Assembly (NCBI GenBank): GCA_015179025.1
Contig: WHUX01000220.1
Span: 1-64,000, forward strand
DNA length: 64,000 nt
Source of the DNA: Terfezia claveryi
Lineage: Eukaryota > Ascomycota > Pezizomycetes > Pezizales > Pezizaceae
Direction: 5' to 3'
How positions within the stretch are numbered: the stretch's first letter is position 1; the number at the start of each line of letters is the position of its first letter. Of the stretch, positions 23,777 to 35,395 are shown in pieces. The translations under genes were made by a program, and so were the position numbers. A model generated the notes under the pieces. The model made no database searches and was not told where the DNA came from. It was given only the letters and a program-made list of their open reading frames with translations.

Positions 23777-24457
23777 TGTAATGAATGGTACAAGATAGTA
23801 TTCATTCGGTACCGTTTATACAATCTATATCCGTAGGCACGGACGTTTTGTGTATTTCGGTTCTGCTGAGGCAAGACCTTAGAAGGGTAGGGAGATTACT
23901 ATGTGGGACGTTTCTGAAGGGAACAGTAATTAACTGGTGTAATCTATCTTATATGATTTGTGCTATCTAAGCTATATGATCTTGATCTGATCGGAATATA
24001 GGCTTGCTTGCTCTGAAGGCTTGCTTGGTTGCTTCTTCTCTTTCTTGTGGATTCCAGAGGGAATCCGGCGGCCTATTTATACTCCTCTGAGATCTGATGA
24101 CTAAGGAAATAAATACAATAAAGGGTGGCACACCAGAAGGTGGTGCGCTGTACAAAAGGGGTCATGTGGCCATAGTAATGAGTCACACGCCATAAATGAT
24201 GGTCATGTGGCCATAGTAATGAGTCACACGCCTTAAACAGAGGTCACGCAGCCATAATGAGGGTGTCTTCATATGGCAAGTGCCATGGAACTTCCCATGG
24301 CAGATTCCGCATACTATGGACGCTTATAAAGCAATAGGAGGTGGTAGAAGGCTAGTCCTTCAACCGAGAGGCTTAGTTACATAACATAGTAGTAATATAG
24401 GAAATACAAAATTATATAATCAATTATATAAGCAATGAAATAACGTTCTCCATTACA
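23777..24457 (-). repeat. G2 3' LTR
   Basis: Minus-oriented. Preceded (in element sense) by the polypurine tract GGGGAAG at 24464-24458. Includes direct repeats of GGTCATGTGGCCATAGTAAT with GAGTCACACGCC (about 24150-24250). Confidence 0.95.
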
Positions 24458-24485
24458 CTTCCCCACATAGAAGGATTTCCTATCC

Positions 24486-26219
24486 TTACTTCCTTCGCTC
24501 TGCCATATTGGTTTCCATACGTCCTAAGATTTGATGCATTATTAATACATTAGCATTAACATGAATATCCTTAGTGTTTCCTTGACTCATGATTCTATCT
24601 CGTTCTTGTTGGATGAGAGCTCGGGTCTCATCTCTGGTTCGTGGTCCTTGTTTTCCTTTAGTCCTACGACGTCTCTTGAATGTGTCTTCCATACTTCCAG
24701 TCGTCCAGAAGTCTTGAAGAATTTCGGTGGTGATATCCTTGGCGTTTACCCAGGAATCATATTTAGGAGTGTATCCTAGCCATCTGACCTTATATTGTCT
24801 TTCTCCAGTTCGAGGAGCTGTTCTGAATTCTAATACCTTTTCAACTTCATGATGATCTTCTTGAATTGGTCCTGGTTCCTGAGATTGTCTATGAGGGAAC
24901 TGGGTAGGATCGTTTTTATAGTAGGGTTTAAGTTTGCTGATATGAAAAGTATTATATATGAGGTGGAGGTCAGGTTGACTGGATAGGTCTAGGCTATAGT
25001 TATTGCATTTCCGATTACTAGAAATAATGGGAAATGGGCCTAGCCATTTTGGTTTGAGCTTGGGTGAGACATTCGATGGGTTGATATTTTCTGAAGAAAG
25101 CATAACTTGTTGTCTGACTGAAAATTTGGCTATATTGGGTAGTCGTTTGTTCGCTTGAGATGCTTGAGTCTTCTTGGCGTCATATAGGTTTTTAGACATT
25201 ACCTCATGACGTTCATTTGTGGGTACATATGCATTAATGGGGTATGGAAGTATCCATACGCCAAGATGTGCATTAAATCCAAATAGTGTGGAAAAGGGAC
25301 TATTCTGTCTAGCGGCATTATACCTAGAGTTAAGTTTCAACTGTATCTCTGGTAGTTTCTGTAGCCAATCAAATCCTTCGATTTTACAGGATCTTGCTAC
25401 TTGTAGAATTTCTTTGTTCACAATTTCCGATTGTCCATCTGCACGTGGATGATATGCGGTGGACGGTTCCAACTTGATTCCTTTATTCCTAGCCCAATCT
25501 TGAAAGTGCGTTGACATAAAAAGAGTGTCGCGGTCAAAAACAATACAGAAAGGGTATCTCATAGTTGGGACTACATGAGTATCAAAGGTAGCAGTATATT
25601 GTTCTGCTGTGAAATTATCTGAGACAGGAATAAGAAACTTGAATCCTGATTGTCTATCGACAATCGTCCAAAGTCGTGAAATACAAACTACATGATCTTC
25701 TTCAACAGGAATATTCGGGTACAAAATTGAACACTTAGTAAACACAGGTGCTACTTTAAGAAAATCCATCGATATGTCAGTCCATGGCCTGCTTGGTACA
25801 TGTAATGGGGTTACGAGTCCAAGTGGCGCCTTATTGGAATACTTTGTCCGTTGACAAGTATCACAACTTCTGATATAGTCCTTAGTTGGTTCTGCAAAGG
25901 ACTGGCAATCATATCGGTCAGTAAGATATTTTATTGTTTTTTCAATGCCACCATGAGCGGTTGCTTCATGTGCGTCTTTAATAACCAATTCGAGATAGTT
26001 CTTACCTTCGATGTTAAAGGTAGAGGGCAAGACTAGTCTCCATTGTCCTTGTCGGTTCTTGACATACAAAAATCCGTCTTTTCTTCTATGATCCTTACGA
26101 TTCACAAAGGTATCATAATAGTTCTTCCAGATAGGACATACTCTCATGCATGATTGATATGCGGCTTTCATACCTGTTCCTTGGTCAAGCCAGTGTGTGA
26201 TGAAGTAGTCCTTGTCGTC
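24486..26219 (-). pseudogene. G2 integrase and chromodomain
   Basis: A 561-residue open stretch. It includes the histidine/cysteine zinc region (HEATAHGG...CDTCQRTK), the core with MDFLKVAP, FDRDTLF and HPRADGQSEIVNKE giving the D,D,E triad, a GPF/Y-like LGPFPIISS segment, and a carboxyl chromodomain near 24850-24735 (EVEKVLEFR...YKVRWLGY...DSWV). Chromodomains in this clade direct integration to modified chromatin. About 100 further basic residues follow to the stop at 24486. This is the best preserved part of G2. Confidence 0.93.
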
Positions 26220-27322
26220 TATCCATCCGTCGCTGATGTGTTTCTCTTCAATGAGCTTGTTGAGGGTCGGTTCGATCCTTGTGTTGAAGTCATTGATGGT
26301 GGGTTTCTTCTCCTTACATGTAGAAGCATTATGTCCTGAGAACTTACAGAAATCACAACGCTGTCTGGAGGTCTTGGTGTCTTGAATGAAAGAGGGTATA
26401 TCTTCGTCAATGGCTACTCGCTTTTTAAACGAGTGGTGACGGTGGCAGTGTTGATTGGAATTGCGTTACTGCTGCTAGCAGTTGCAGCTAGTTGTTGAGG
26501 TGCATTCCATGGTTGTTGTGGAGCAACAGGAGTATCCATGATCTCCTGTTCCATTTGTTGGTTGGTCATCTGTTCGGTAGGGTTACTGAACTGAATGCTG
26601 GGTTAGAGAGTAGGTTGTGTCGGCTTGTTGGCGATCCATCTTTTTGCCCATTCTCCAATTTCCTGGATAGCTTCTTCACGGCTGAGAGCTGGTGGAGGTG
26701 GATAACCCGGCGCTTATTGTACTGGGGCTAGTTCCTTTTGAGGCTCATTTGTGGCTAGGATATGCGCAATACGAGTCGTAAGGAATTCCTTCTCCTTCTT
26801 AAGAACTGAGGCTGTCAGGTCACAGTTCAAACTGCCATGTCCGTGGTGGTTGCAGATTGCACATGTTTCGACGGTGAACATGCGGTTGTTCATGGCGTGG
26901 GAGCTGCCATGAACTGGACAGTAAAAATCACGGCAAAAGGACCAGTGTATCCTTTTGTGTTGTTGCCAATTGCTATGAGCCAGGTCGATAGCAATTTCTT
27001 TCGCTTCTTCAGGAGCGAGTGTATTTTGTTGTGCGTTTTCAGAAGATGGAGGCCTATATCTTAGTCCAAGAACTGTTAAGGGTTTGTTCTTGTTTATATT
27101 GGGTACACGATCATACCCACTGAAAACTTCTTCTGGTATAGTAGACAGAGTCTCGTCATCTGAGGACTCTTCTTCCTTCATCATGTCATATTCGCTTTCT
27201 TCATCCTGGATGCCCTCGAAGTATGGACAGAAGACATGGTGTCCAAGTTCTTCGGCTCTTCCACGACATTTGTTGAAGTCGCAGTCGACATGCTTGAAAT
27301 TGATAGCTCCGCGAGAAACCAT
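26220..27322 (-). pseudogene. G2 pol: extra zinc-motif domain between RNase H and integrase
   Basis: This stretch of about 360 codons is absent from G1, where integrase follows RNase H directly. It starts near MVSRGAINFKHVDCDFNKC (27322), with a Cys/His cluster (CDFNKC...GHHVFC). It continues through an acidic segment and FYCPVHGSSH to a zinc knuckle CAICNHHGHGSLNC (about 26865-26821). After a proline/glutamine-rich linker with stops comes a second knuckle, CDFCKFSGHNASTC (about 26362-26318). The same domain is present in G2' (60703-61800). Position and cysteine spacing suggest nucleic-acid binding. I know no named domain for the whole. Confidence 0.75.
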
Positions 27323-27399
27323 ATTGTTCTGAGTAGAGGTTTCTGGTGAGTGGAAAGTTCTTAAAGCATTGGTAGAGATATTGCGGTTGTAGGTATGGT

Positions 27400-29377
27400 T
27401 AGGAAGATCGATGCTGTTGGAAATATAATGTCCTCGGTGGTGGGAGTGTCCAAGTATTTATGCTTTCTGATAGAGCATCTGCTATCAAATTTTCCTTTCC
27501 TGCGGTATGCTGTATGTCTGTATCAAATTCTATTAGGTAATCTTGCCATCGCCTCAATTTCTGACTTGCAGGCGTTTGAGTATGGAAGGTTACTAACGGT
27601 TTGTGGTCGGTAAGGATAGTGAACTTGTGACCTCTAATTGTGCTTCAAAAAATTTTAATGAGTCAATAATCGCTAATAATTCTTTTGAAAGGTAGGATAA
27701 TTGAGTTGTGCTGGATTAAATTTTCTAGAGTGGAAGCATGATGGTCTGATGTGTGTCAACGGTCCTTGACCTATCCAAGATCCTAGTCCTACATCACTTG
27801 CATCACAGACTAAATATTTGGGTTCAGTAGATTCATTATTCCAGGGTTTTAAAATATGTGGGGAATTCACGAGTTCCTTAAGTTTTTCAAACGCTGCATT
27901 ATGAGTATCTGTCCATTCCCATTTCTTTGTTTCTCTTGCAGTTCTGACAGGGTGCTTGCATACGATGCTAAGTCAGAATAAATCTGCTGAGATAATTAAC
28001 GATTCCAAGGAATCCTCTAAGATCCTTTTTCTTGTGGAGTTGGAAATGTTAATATAGTAGTCCTCTTCTTCGGGTCTACATGTAATCCATCTGATGTCAA
28101 AACGTGTCCTAAGATTTCCAATCTTGGAGTAAAGACTGGCATTTGCTTTCTTTGAGATAAAATTTCTCATCCTGTAGACGTTGAAGTACTTTCTTCAATA
28201 ATTCTACATGTTCTTCATACGTTTTAGAGAATATAATAATATCATCGATATAGATGATTAAATTTTTATAGACCATGTCCTTAAAAATTTCATGCATAAC
28301 GCGAACCATGGTAGCAGGTGCGTTACGATCCCCTTGTTGCATAACTCTACTTCTGAAATATCCCATGTGACATAAAAAGGTAGAGTGTTGCTCAGATTCT
28401 TCATCGTTCCTGATATTAAAAAATCCGTCGGCTAAGTCGACCTTAGTCCAAATGGGATTCTCCGCTACTAGTTCAATTGCTTCATTAATATCTGGCAATG
28501 GGGTGTGGTCCGGTTCGACGGCTAAATTGCGGTCTCGACAGTCATTGACATGTCGGCTTCTTCCGGTTTATCTCGTTTAGGGATAGTGAACATGACTACA
28601 GCATTTGTGTCATTTTCTACTCTATATATGCGACCTGATGCTTCTTCTTCACTAATTTGTCATGGATTTGTTGTCTAAATCGATGTCCTGAGGGTCGCCA
28701 TTTTGGTATCCAAGTAGCTCCTGCTTTTGGTTTGATAGAGTGATTAATTTTCCTTAGTGGCGGTAATTCCCATGGAATTGTCTTGGGAAATAATAAGGGA
28801 AACTCCATTACAGGGTTGAATTGTTTCTGTACCGTAGAAACAGCTGTCACGAGTTCTCTTTCTGAATCAGTTTCGTCTGCGTCACTAATATTTTCCCAAT
28901 TATCCGGTTCACTATAATCTGTGACTGATTTACAGCTGACCTGTGTATACGCTGATCTTATACTATTCGCCATGGTTCTAGATCCCTTCCATACACTTAG
29001 CTGGAATCGTGGAATGTTTTCCGGTGGATAGTAACTAGTTCCTGATGGGCAGGAATTATTGCTCGCACTTTGCTGAGAGCAGGTTCTCCTAGTATCATGT
29101 CCCATCCAGTCAAATGAGCTACATAGAACGTTCGTTCTTCTACATAACCTGTCCAATCAAGTTTGATAGTACAAGCTTTGTCTATCGTTCCTTTTGAGCC
29201 TTTAATTGCAGTACTTAATGATTTCTTCTCGATACTTCTAGTTGGTATTTTGTACAGGTGTACAAATTGAGAATTGATTAAGTCTCCTCCCTTCGTTTGG
29301 AGATCAATTAAAGCTAGTGCAGGGTGTTCGTTAGCTTTAACGAATACCTTGCTAAAATCTGGTACCTGTCTTGACAA
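27400..29377 (-). pseudogene. G2 pol: protease, reverse transcriptase, RNase H
   Basis: The protease-like segment (29377-29000) has ALIDLQTKGG, where most gypsy proteases have D[ST]G, and the flap-side motif WDMILGEPALSK. RT (28600-27980) carries VDLADGFFNIR and the catalytic YIDD at 28252-28241, with several frameshifts. RNase H (27970-27430) includes YLVCDASDVGLGSWIGQG, LTDHKPLVTFHTQ and AGKENLIADALSRKH. Comparison with G2' shows the breaks fall at different points in the two copies. Confidence 0.88.
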
Positions 29378-29379
29378 GG

Positions 29380-31222
29380 GTCATTCCTTGATTTTATCCT
29401 TGTTGTTTTTATCCTTGTGGCTATCGGCATAGCTAAATCTTGTGCGGCTGTATGCATGGGTACCTTATTTTTTCGTTTCCTACAGTCCTTGTAGGAGTGT
29501 CCAGGGTTCCAACACCATAGACATTTCTTGTCTTTAATTAATTGCATCTTCGTCTTCTGATCCAATTTTTTTGTGATGGTGTCCCAATCTGAGTCCTTCC
29601 GATTTTCTGTGTTGGGTTTGGTGTTGGGATTGCTGCTAGGATTAAATCCTGTTTTTTGTCGTTGATTCTGGTCCCTGCGTGGACCGTGACTTCGATTTTC
29701 ATTCCGAGGGTGTTGTCGTCGGGATGTATTTGTTGTGGATGGTGGGGCAATATCCTTCTTAGAAGCTTCATATGACTCCGCTTGATGTACGAGCTGATCA
29801 TATGACATTCTTCTTTGATTAAAGGAATTAATGTAGCTGACATGTATGGCGGCAGGTGATTAAGAAACTTTCTTCTTTTTACTTCCTGCGATATTGATTG
29901 TTTGCCATCCTTGTCAATCAATTTGATTTGCATTTCAGTAAGCCAGTTGGCAAACTGTTTGATTCCCATGTGACGTCCGTCCTTGTATGGTGTGGCTGTC
30001 TCCCATCATTTCCACAAAATGTCCTTACTAGTAGAGGGTATCAGAAAATCCCTTAGCGCTAGTATGAATCAAAGAATGTCGCATTCTTTCCTTTTTCTCT
30101 TAGGAATTGATTATAAGTAGTGAGCGCGCTCCCTTCCATTCTGAATCCAACAATTTCAGAGCTGAAGCGCCTTCAAATCTATTCTTTTGAGAACAAACCA
30201 ACGTTGCATTGCTGTGGCCCAAGAGTCAAAATATTGTGAGTCTTGCCATTTTTTGTCTTCTCCTCTTAATTTTTCTGGCATATCAATCTTTATTCCTTTT
30301 AAAGCATTCGTTGCTTTATGGTTACCCATTGTAACCATTCCTGTTGTAGATTCCCATTGCTGGTGTTCAACTGATTTTCCTCGTTTGGGTTTTCTTTTAA
30401 GAGTTTGACTTGCAACTGACGATGCCTTATCAGAGTCCGAGCTATCATCTCCGCTATCATCGGGGTCTCGTCCTCCTCCTTGTGTTTTCTGCTGCTGTTG
30501 GTCTAGTCCTGTATCTAGATCATCATCATCTTCTGGTAATTCTATATCTTCTGGTGGTTGGTCTTTGTCGTCTGGTTCTTTGGCTGACCCAGTCCTCCTT
30601 TCTGGTGTCTCAGGTGCTCGACCTTTGCCTTTCGATTGATCTTTTGGTGTTCTCAGGAACGCTCCTGGAAGTTCTTTGCTAGGATTGAAAAAATCCTCCG
30701 CGGTATGTGCTGATTCTTCTAGATGAGTGCCGCTCATCATGAATGCCATTATTTCTTCCCAGTTATTTATTACCCAATTCGGTTTCCTTAAAAGTGGAAC
30801 AACAGGTTTCCTTAATTCTTTACTTAAAAATGCGTTCATTTCTAAGTCTTCTTCTTTGAATGGGTAAGGTGTTAGCCATAAGTAGTGTTTTCTACGGCTT
30901 CCATTAAGAGTCGAGTATCATCAGGATGATACTGTTGGGCATGTCCCATTGAGCGAGTATATTTCAAAATCTCCTCAATTGTTGGAAATGTCTTCCCAAA
31001 ATTCTTCTGGTGCGAGAGGTAAGCCATACTAAAATATAGTTTGGTTCCTGCTCCACCTGGTTCTCCTAATTCTATATCCATGGGCAGATTTATTTCCCCT
31101 TCTGTGTTAGGAACTATAAATCTGGTCTTTCTGGGAGTTTCTTCTACTAATTTCTTAATATCTTCGGGTAACATAGTTAACCGTCTCGACCTCTTAGTCT
31201 TCTTACTAAGTTCAGACGCCAT
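29380..31222 (-). pseudogene. G2 gag
   Basis: ATG at 31222 opens ASELSKKTKRSRRLTMLPED. A capsid-like region and an acidic/glutamine-rich linker follow (30839-30400), then a conserved KWQDSQYFDSWATAMQRW block and a zinc knuckle CLWCWNPGHSYKDC at about 29523-29482. At least three frameshifts or stops break it. The start codon is separated by one base from the start of the antisense frame on the plus strand. Confidence 0.85.
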
Positions 31223-31223
31223 T

Positions 31224-31825
31224 ATGTCTGATTTCGTCGTCTGTCCCAACCAAATGCAGCTGGTTATGCGATACGATCGTCGAGTTACTTTTCTTCTTTG
31301 GCACCTTTCTGTGCTGATGGTGTGGTGGCTGATGATCCTTATGATCTCCGTTCGACTGACGGTTCTGTTGGCTCGGTGGCTCACGAGGCTGGTGAGGCTG
31401 GATGTCAGGATCCTGATGTTTCTTATGGTCCTGGTTTTTCTTCGTCTACTGGTCTAGAATCTAGTTCTAGTTCTTCCGGCAAGAGTGTCACGTTTTCTGA
31501 TTGGTGTGTTGAGGTAGACGTTGGGGGCGCAGAGGTATTGGTAGAGATGTCTGGGCCTAAGGAAGGTTCTGATGGAGGTAATTCTTTTCTGGAGGAAATG
31601 GCTGCAGTGGAGGCAGCGAGATTTGAGCCTTGGGATTGTGACGCTTGGTTGTTTAGACCAATTATTCCTGGGACCTGGGGGGCCGGTTTTTCAATGGTGT
31701 ACTGGATTTACAGGTACAGATGTAATGGCGGTTGCCAGGAGTGCAAGATGAGTTGTCGATCTTATTGGGAAAAGTGTTGTGAACGAGGGTGGGATTGTTT
31801 AATGTGGGATACCACTGCCCGTTAG
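31224..31825 (+). pseudogene. Antisense ORF of G2 (about 200 codons), conserved in both copies
   Basis: It lies between gag and the 5' LTR on the opposite strand. ATG at 31224 and gag ATG at 31222 are back to back (CAT-T-ATG). In G2 a 1-bp loss near codon 8 shifts the frame, which is then open to TAG at 31825. G2' (56784-56182) keeps the start in frame but has TAG codons. The predicted protein is acidic and serine-rich at the amino end. It has SGKSVTFSDWCVEVDVGG in the middle and a Cys-rich, aromatic carboxyl end (CNGGCQECKMSC...CCERGWDC). No family recognised. No comparable open frame exists in the sense direction. Confidence 0.6.
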
Positions 31826-32052
31826 AGCTCTGCTTAGCTTGCTTCTAAGTCTTTTGTTGATGTACTGCAGTTGAGAGTCTGATGTCTCGTTTGTTGGATT
31901 TTTGTTGGCTAGCTAGTTGAATAACGATATCGATTTTATATGTGCACTTGGGTGTCGAATTGTATACACTTGCGTGAGTGTAATAAAGGTATCCGAAGGT
32001 TGATCAGGCCTTGGATTTAAGAGTAAAGATTAGGTAAGTAAGTTAAAAAAAA

Positions 32053-32732
32053 TGTAATGAATGGTACTAGACAGTATTCATTCGGTACCGTTTATACAAT
32101 CTATATCCGTAGGCACGGACGTTTGTGTATTTCGGTTCTGCTGAGGTAAGACCTCAGAAGGGTAGGGAGATTACTATGTGGGACGTTCCCGAAGGGAACA
32201 GTAATTAACTGGTGTAATCTATCTTATATGATTTGTGCTATCTAAGCTATATGATCTTGATCTGATCGGAATATAGGCTTGCTTGCTCTGAAGGCTTGCT
32301 TGGTTGCTTCTTGTCTTTCTTGTGGATTCCAGAGGGAATCCAGCGGCCTATTTATACTCCTCTGAGATCTGATGACTAAGGAAATAAATACAATAAAGGG
32401 TGGCACACCAGAAGGTGGTGCGCTGTACAAAAGGGGTCATGTGGCCATAGTAATGAGTCACACGCCATAAACGATGGTCATGTGGCCATAGTAATGAGTC
32501 ACACGCCTTAAACAGAGGTCACGCGGCCATAATGAGGGTGTCTTCATATGGCAAGTGCCATGGAACTTCCCATGGCAGATTCCGCGTGCTATGGACGCTT
32601 ATAAAGCAATAGGAGGTGGTAGAAGGCTAGTCCTTCAACCGAGAGGCTTAGTTACATAACATAGTAGTAATATAGGAAATACAAAATTATATAATCAATT
32701 ATATAAGCAATGAAATAACGTTCTCCATTACA
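32053..32732 (-). repeat. G2 5' LTR
   Basis: Minus-oriented, TGTAATGGAG...CATTCATTACA when read in element sense. It is followed by a T-run and TTAACTTACTTACC. No recognisable tRNA primer site. The TTTAT duplication is at 32733-32737. Confidence 0.95.
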
Positions 32733-32737
32733 TTTAT

Positions 32738-34838
32738 CAAAGACTTCTCCAAGATTGTAGCCCCTATCATGAAACTAACAAAAAAAAATACAACTTGGCA
32801 TTGGAGCGAAGAATACCAGAAGGTGTTACAAAACCTTAAAATAGCGTTTACTTCCGCTCCCGTTCTTCAGCATTTTGATCCCGACCGTGAAATTATAGTA
32901 GAAACAGATGCATCAGACTACATTTCTGTTGGAATTCTTTCGCAATATGATGATAATAATATACTTCACCCTATTGCTTATTTCTCTAAGAAGCACTCAC
33001 CAACTGAATGCAACTATGAGATTTATAACAAGGAATTAATGGCTATTATCCAATGCTTCGAAGAATGGCGAGGTGAATTGGAATCCACACCCCATCCAAT
33101 TAAAGTACTCTCAGATCACAAAAATCTAGAATACTTTCTGCTAACAAGGCTCCTCAACCACCGGCAAGCTCAATGGTCAGAATTTCTCTCCCGCTTCAAC
33201 TTCAAGATAGTTTACCGTCCAAGTAAAGCAGGGGGAAAACTAGATGCATTAACAAGAAGGTCAGGAGACCTTCCAAAGGAAGGAGATGGATGTATAAGGT
33301 TTCAAAATCAAGTCGTTCTCAAACCTCACAATTTAACAATCAATGCGACAGTAGAAGAGCTAGGACTAGAAGACTTGTTTAATAGAGGTTTTGAAGTTGA
33401 TCCACTACTAAGGAAGATATTAGTTAAGCTGCAACAAGGAGAGAAGCGATCTAAGGACATCTTGCTAGCCGAATGTGAAGAGGATAATGGAAAGCTAAAA
33501 TATCGTAGGCGGATATATGTACTAAATTATATGCCTCTAAAGTTACGTCTAATCCAGGACCATTACGATATCCCAGCAGCGGGGCATCCAGGGCAATCCA
33601 AGACGCTTGAGCTCATCTCATGACAATATTATTGGCCAAAAATGCATAAGGATGTTGATCAGTATGTACGCAACTGTCACCCCTGTCAACATGCTCGAAC
33701 AACACGACATGCCCTATATGGTATTCTTCGACCACTCGCAATTCCCCAAGGCGCTTGGCAGGATATCTCCATGGATTTCATTATTGGGTTACCCTGGTCA
33801 AATGGATACAACGCAATTTTGGTAGTAGTATGTCGACTAACTAAAATGTGGCACTTTATTCCCTGTCGTGATACCACTACTGCAGAGCAATTAGCAGATC
33901 TATATGCTCGGCATATCTTCCGCCTCCATGGTCTTCCTAGAACAATTGTATCAGACCGTGGGCCTCAATTCATCTCTCACTTTTGGAAAGCTCTCTGTCA
34001 AGTGCTTGAGATTCAATCTCTCCTGTCCATACCGTTTCACCCTCAAACTGACGGCCAGACCGAACAAGTCAATGCCACTCTAGAACAATATTTACGGGTT
34101 TATGTTAATTATTTGCAGGATGACTGGGAGAACTGGTTGCATCTCACCGAGTTTGCAGCTAATAATGAAGCTTCTGAAACAACTGGGTCATCTCCCTTCT
34201 TTGCGAATTATGGTCATGACCCACTGTGGCAATTTGATTTCGAGGAGAAGCTCATATGACCTGATGAGCGGAGTGCTATAGAGGTGGCCAGGAAGATCAA
34301 GGAAATAACGGAACACTTACAAAACGAGATGGCTAGGGTGCAGGCACGGCAACAGGAGCAAGCAAACAAAGGACGAGATAATGCTCCAGTATGCAAGGAG
34401 GGAGATCTGGTTTGGTTTAATAGCCAGCACATTACAACACAATGGCCAAGTAGAAAGCTCCACCATTAACGGATTGGCCCCTACAAGATCACAAAGGTCA
34501 TATCCCCCTATGCATACGAACTCGACTTCCCCGCTAGTATGCACTATTATCGAGTCCAGCATGTTTCACTTCTCGACCCGGCAAATAATAATCCCCTACC
34601 TGGGCGATACAACCCACCACCTCCACCAGTGATAGTTGATAATGAGGAAGAGTGGCATGTGGAAGAAATCTTGGATTCTGGTCTTCGGAGGAAGAAATTA
34701 GAGTACTTAGTGAAATGGGTAGGGTTCGAAAGACCAGACTGGGAACCGGCAACAAACATCAACAAACTCAAGGCTATTGATGACTTCCACAGGCGAAATC
34801 CGAGCAAACCAGGACCATTGCTGGAAGACGAAGACTAA
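32738..34838 (+). pseudogene. G1 pol, part 2: RNase H, integrase, chromodomain
   Basis: Continues the codon broken at 23776 (FYRRFI then KDFSKIVAP). RNase H has VETDASDYISVG and YEIYNKELMAII, ending near ALTRRSGD. Integrase shows the H-H-C-C zinc region (GHPGQSKT...CHPCQHA), then [22 protein letters not shown] and [17 protein letters not shown] for the D,D,E triad. A TGA at 33621 and another at 34257 interrupt it. The carboxyl chromodomain is at about 34651-34790 (EWHVEEILDSG...EYLVKWVGFERPDWEP), and the frame ends TAA at 34838. Confidence 0.93.
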
Positions 34839-34859
34839 GCCTCAAGAGACTTCGGCCGT

Positions 34860-34869
34860 AAGGAGGGGA
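34860..34869 (+). promoter_or_regulatory. G1 polypurine tract
   Basis: AAGGAGGGGA sits 3 bp before the right LTR, the expected place for the plus-strand primer. Confidence 0.8.
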
Positions 34870-34872
34870 TAT

Positions 34873-35343
34873 TGTCACGGCGTTAATTTACTTGCGAGGT
34901 ATTTGACATTCGAACAGGCTTGTTCGAGTGTCAGCGTGGTATTTGACACCCGAACAGGCTTGTTCGAGTGTCAGCGTGGTATTTGACACCCGAACAGGCT
35001 TGTTGGAGTATCAGCGTGGTATTTGACACCCGAACAGACTTGTTTGGAGTGTCTTAATACTAGAAGGGATTAGAGAGGTGGATCGCGGAGTATCACCTGT
35101 GATCGCAGGTGACGTTAAGTTAGTTGGGCGCTACTCCTTTGGCCATAGCAATCGTGTATATAGGAAGCCGTAATTGTCGTTTCTTGTTCTTGTTCCTTAC
35201 GCAACGTCTTGTATTATAACCTTGGTAATACAGACTCTGCCCTTTGTCTTGATACTTCAATCTACAGTTATAGTCTCATCTTCATGCGCTCCTTGGAGTC
35301 ACGTCTTTAGTTATAGCCACAGCCAATGACTTACGCCGTTACA
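34873..35343 (+). repeat. G1 3' LTR
   Basis: Starts TGTCACGGCG and ends CGCCGTTACA. It has the same four direct repeats as the left LTR. CCTAC follows. Confidence 0.95.
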
Positions 35344-35395
35344 CCTACCCAAACAAAATTTAATCACATAATGAAAACTTAACCACTGCACCACA
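35344..35395 (-). other. tRNA-like sequence, 5' half (A box), split by G1
   Basis: The minus strand shows TGGTGCAGTGGTTAAG, a good A box, at 35393-35378. With one CCTAC removed, the A box lies about 50 nt before the B box half at 20490-20480. Because an equivalent lies in the same place in Plavaka copy 2, it appears to be part of the transposon's intergenic region. Confidence 0.6.

Larger units (their letters stand above)
23777..32732 (-). mobile_element. G2: complete Ty3/gypsy chromodomain retrotransposon nested in G1
   Basis: LTRs of 681 and 680 bp (TGTAATG...CATTACA) are flanked by TTTAT at 23772-23776 and 32733-32737. Coding runs on the minus strand: gag, protease, RT, RNase H, an extra zinc-motif domain, integrase, chromodomain. 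An antisense frame lies between the 5' LTR and gag. By eye the LTRs differ at roughly a dozen positions, fewer than G1's, which fits its younger nested position. A second copy, G2', starts at 55267. Confidence 0.95.
20509..35343 (+). mobile_element. G1: complete Ty3/gypsy chromodomain retrotransposon (with G2 nested inside)
   Basis: LTRs of 470 and 471 bp start TGTYACGGCG and end CGCCGTTACA, flanked by CCTAC duplications. The interior order is gag, protease, RT, RNase H, integrase, chromodomain. A G2 element occupies 23777-32732 within the RT/RNase H junction, so G1 proper is about 5.9 kb. By eye the LTRs differ at about 20 positions plus one indel, mostly transitions. G1 inserted into the tRNA-like sequence of Plavaka copy 1. 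Confidence 0.95.

Noticed and set aside
30410..30682. Plus-strand frame opposite G2 gag
   Set aside because: It is a shadow of the gag linker on the other strand. The corresponding frame in G2' (57329-57601) is explained the same way.
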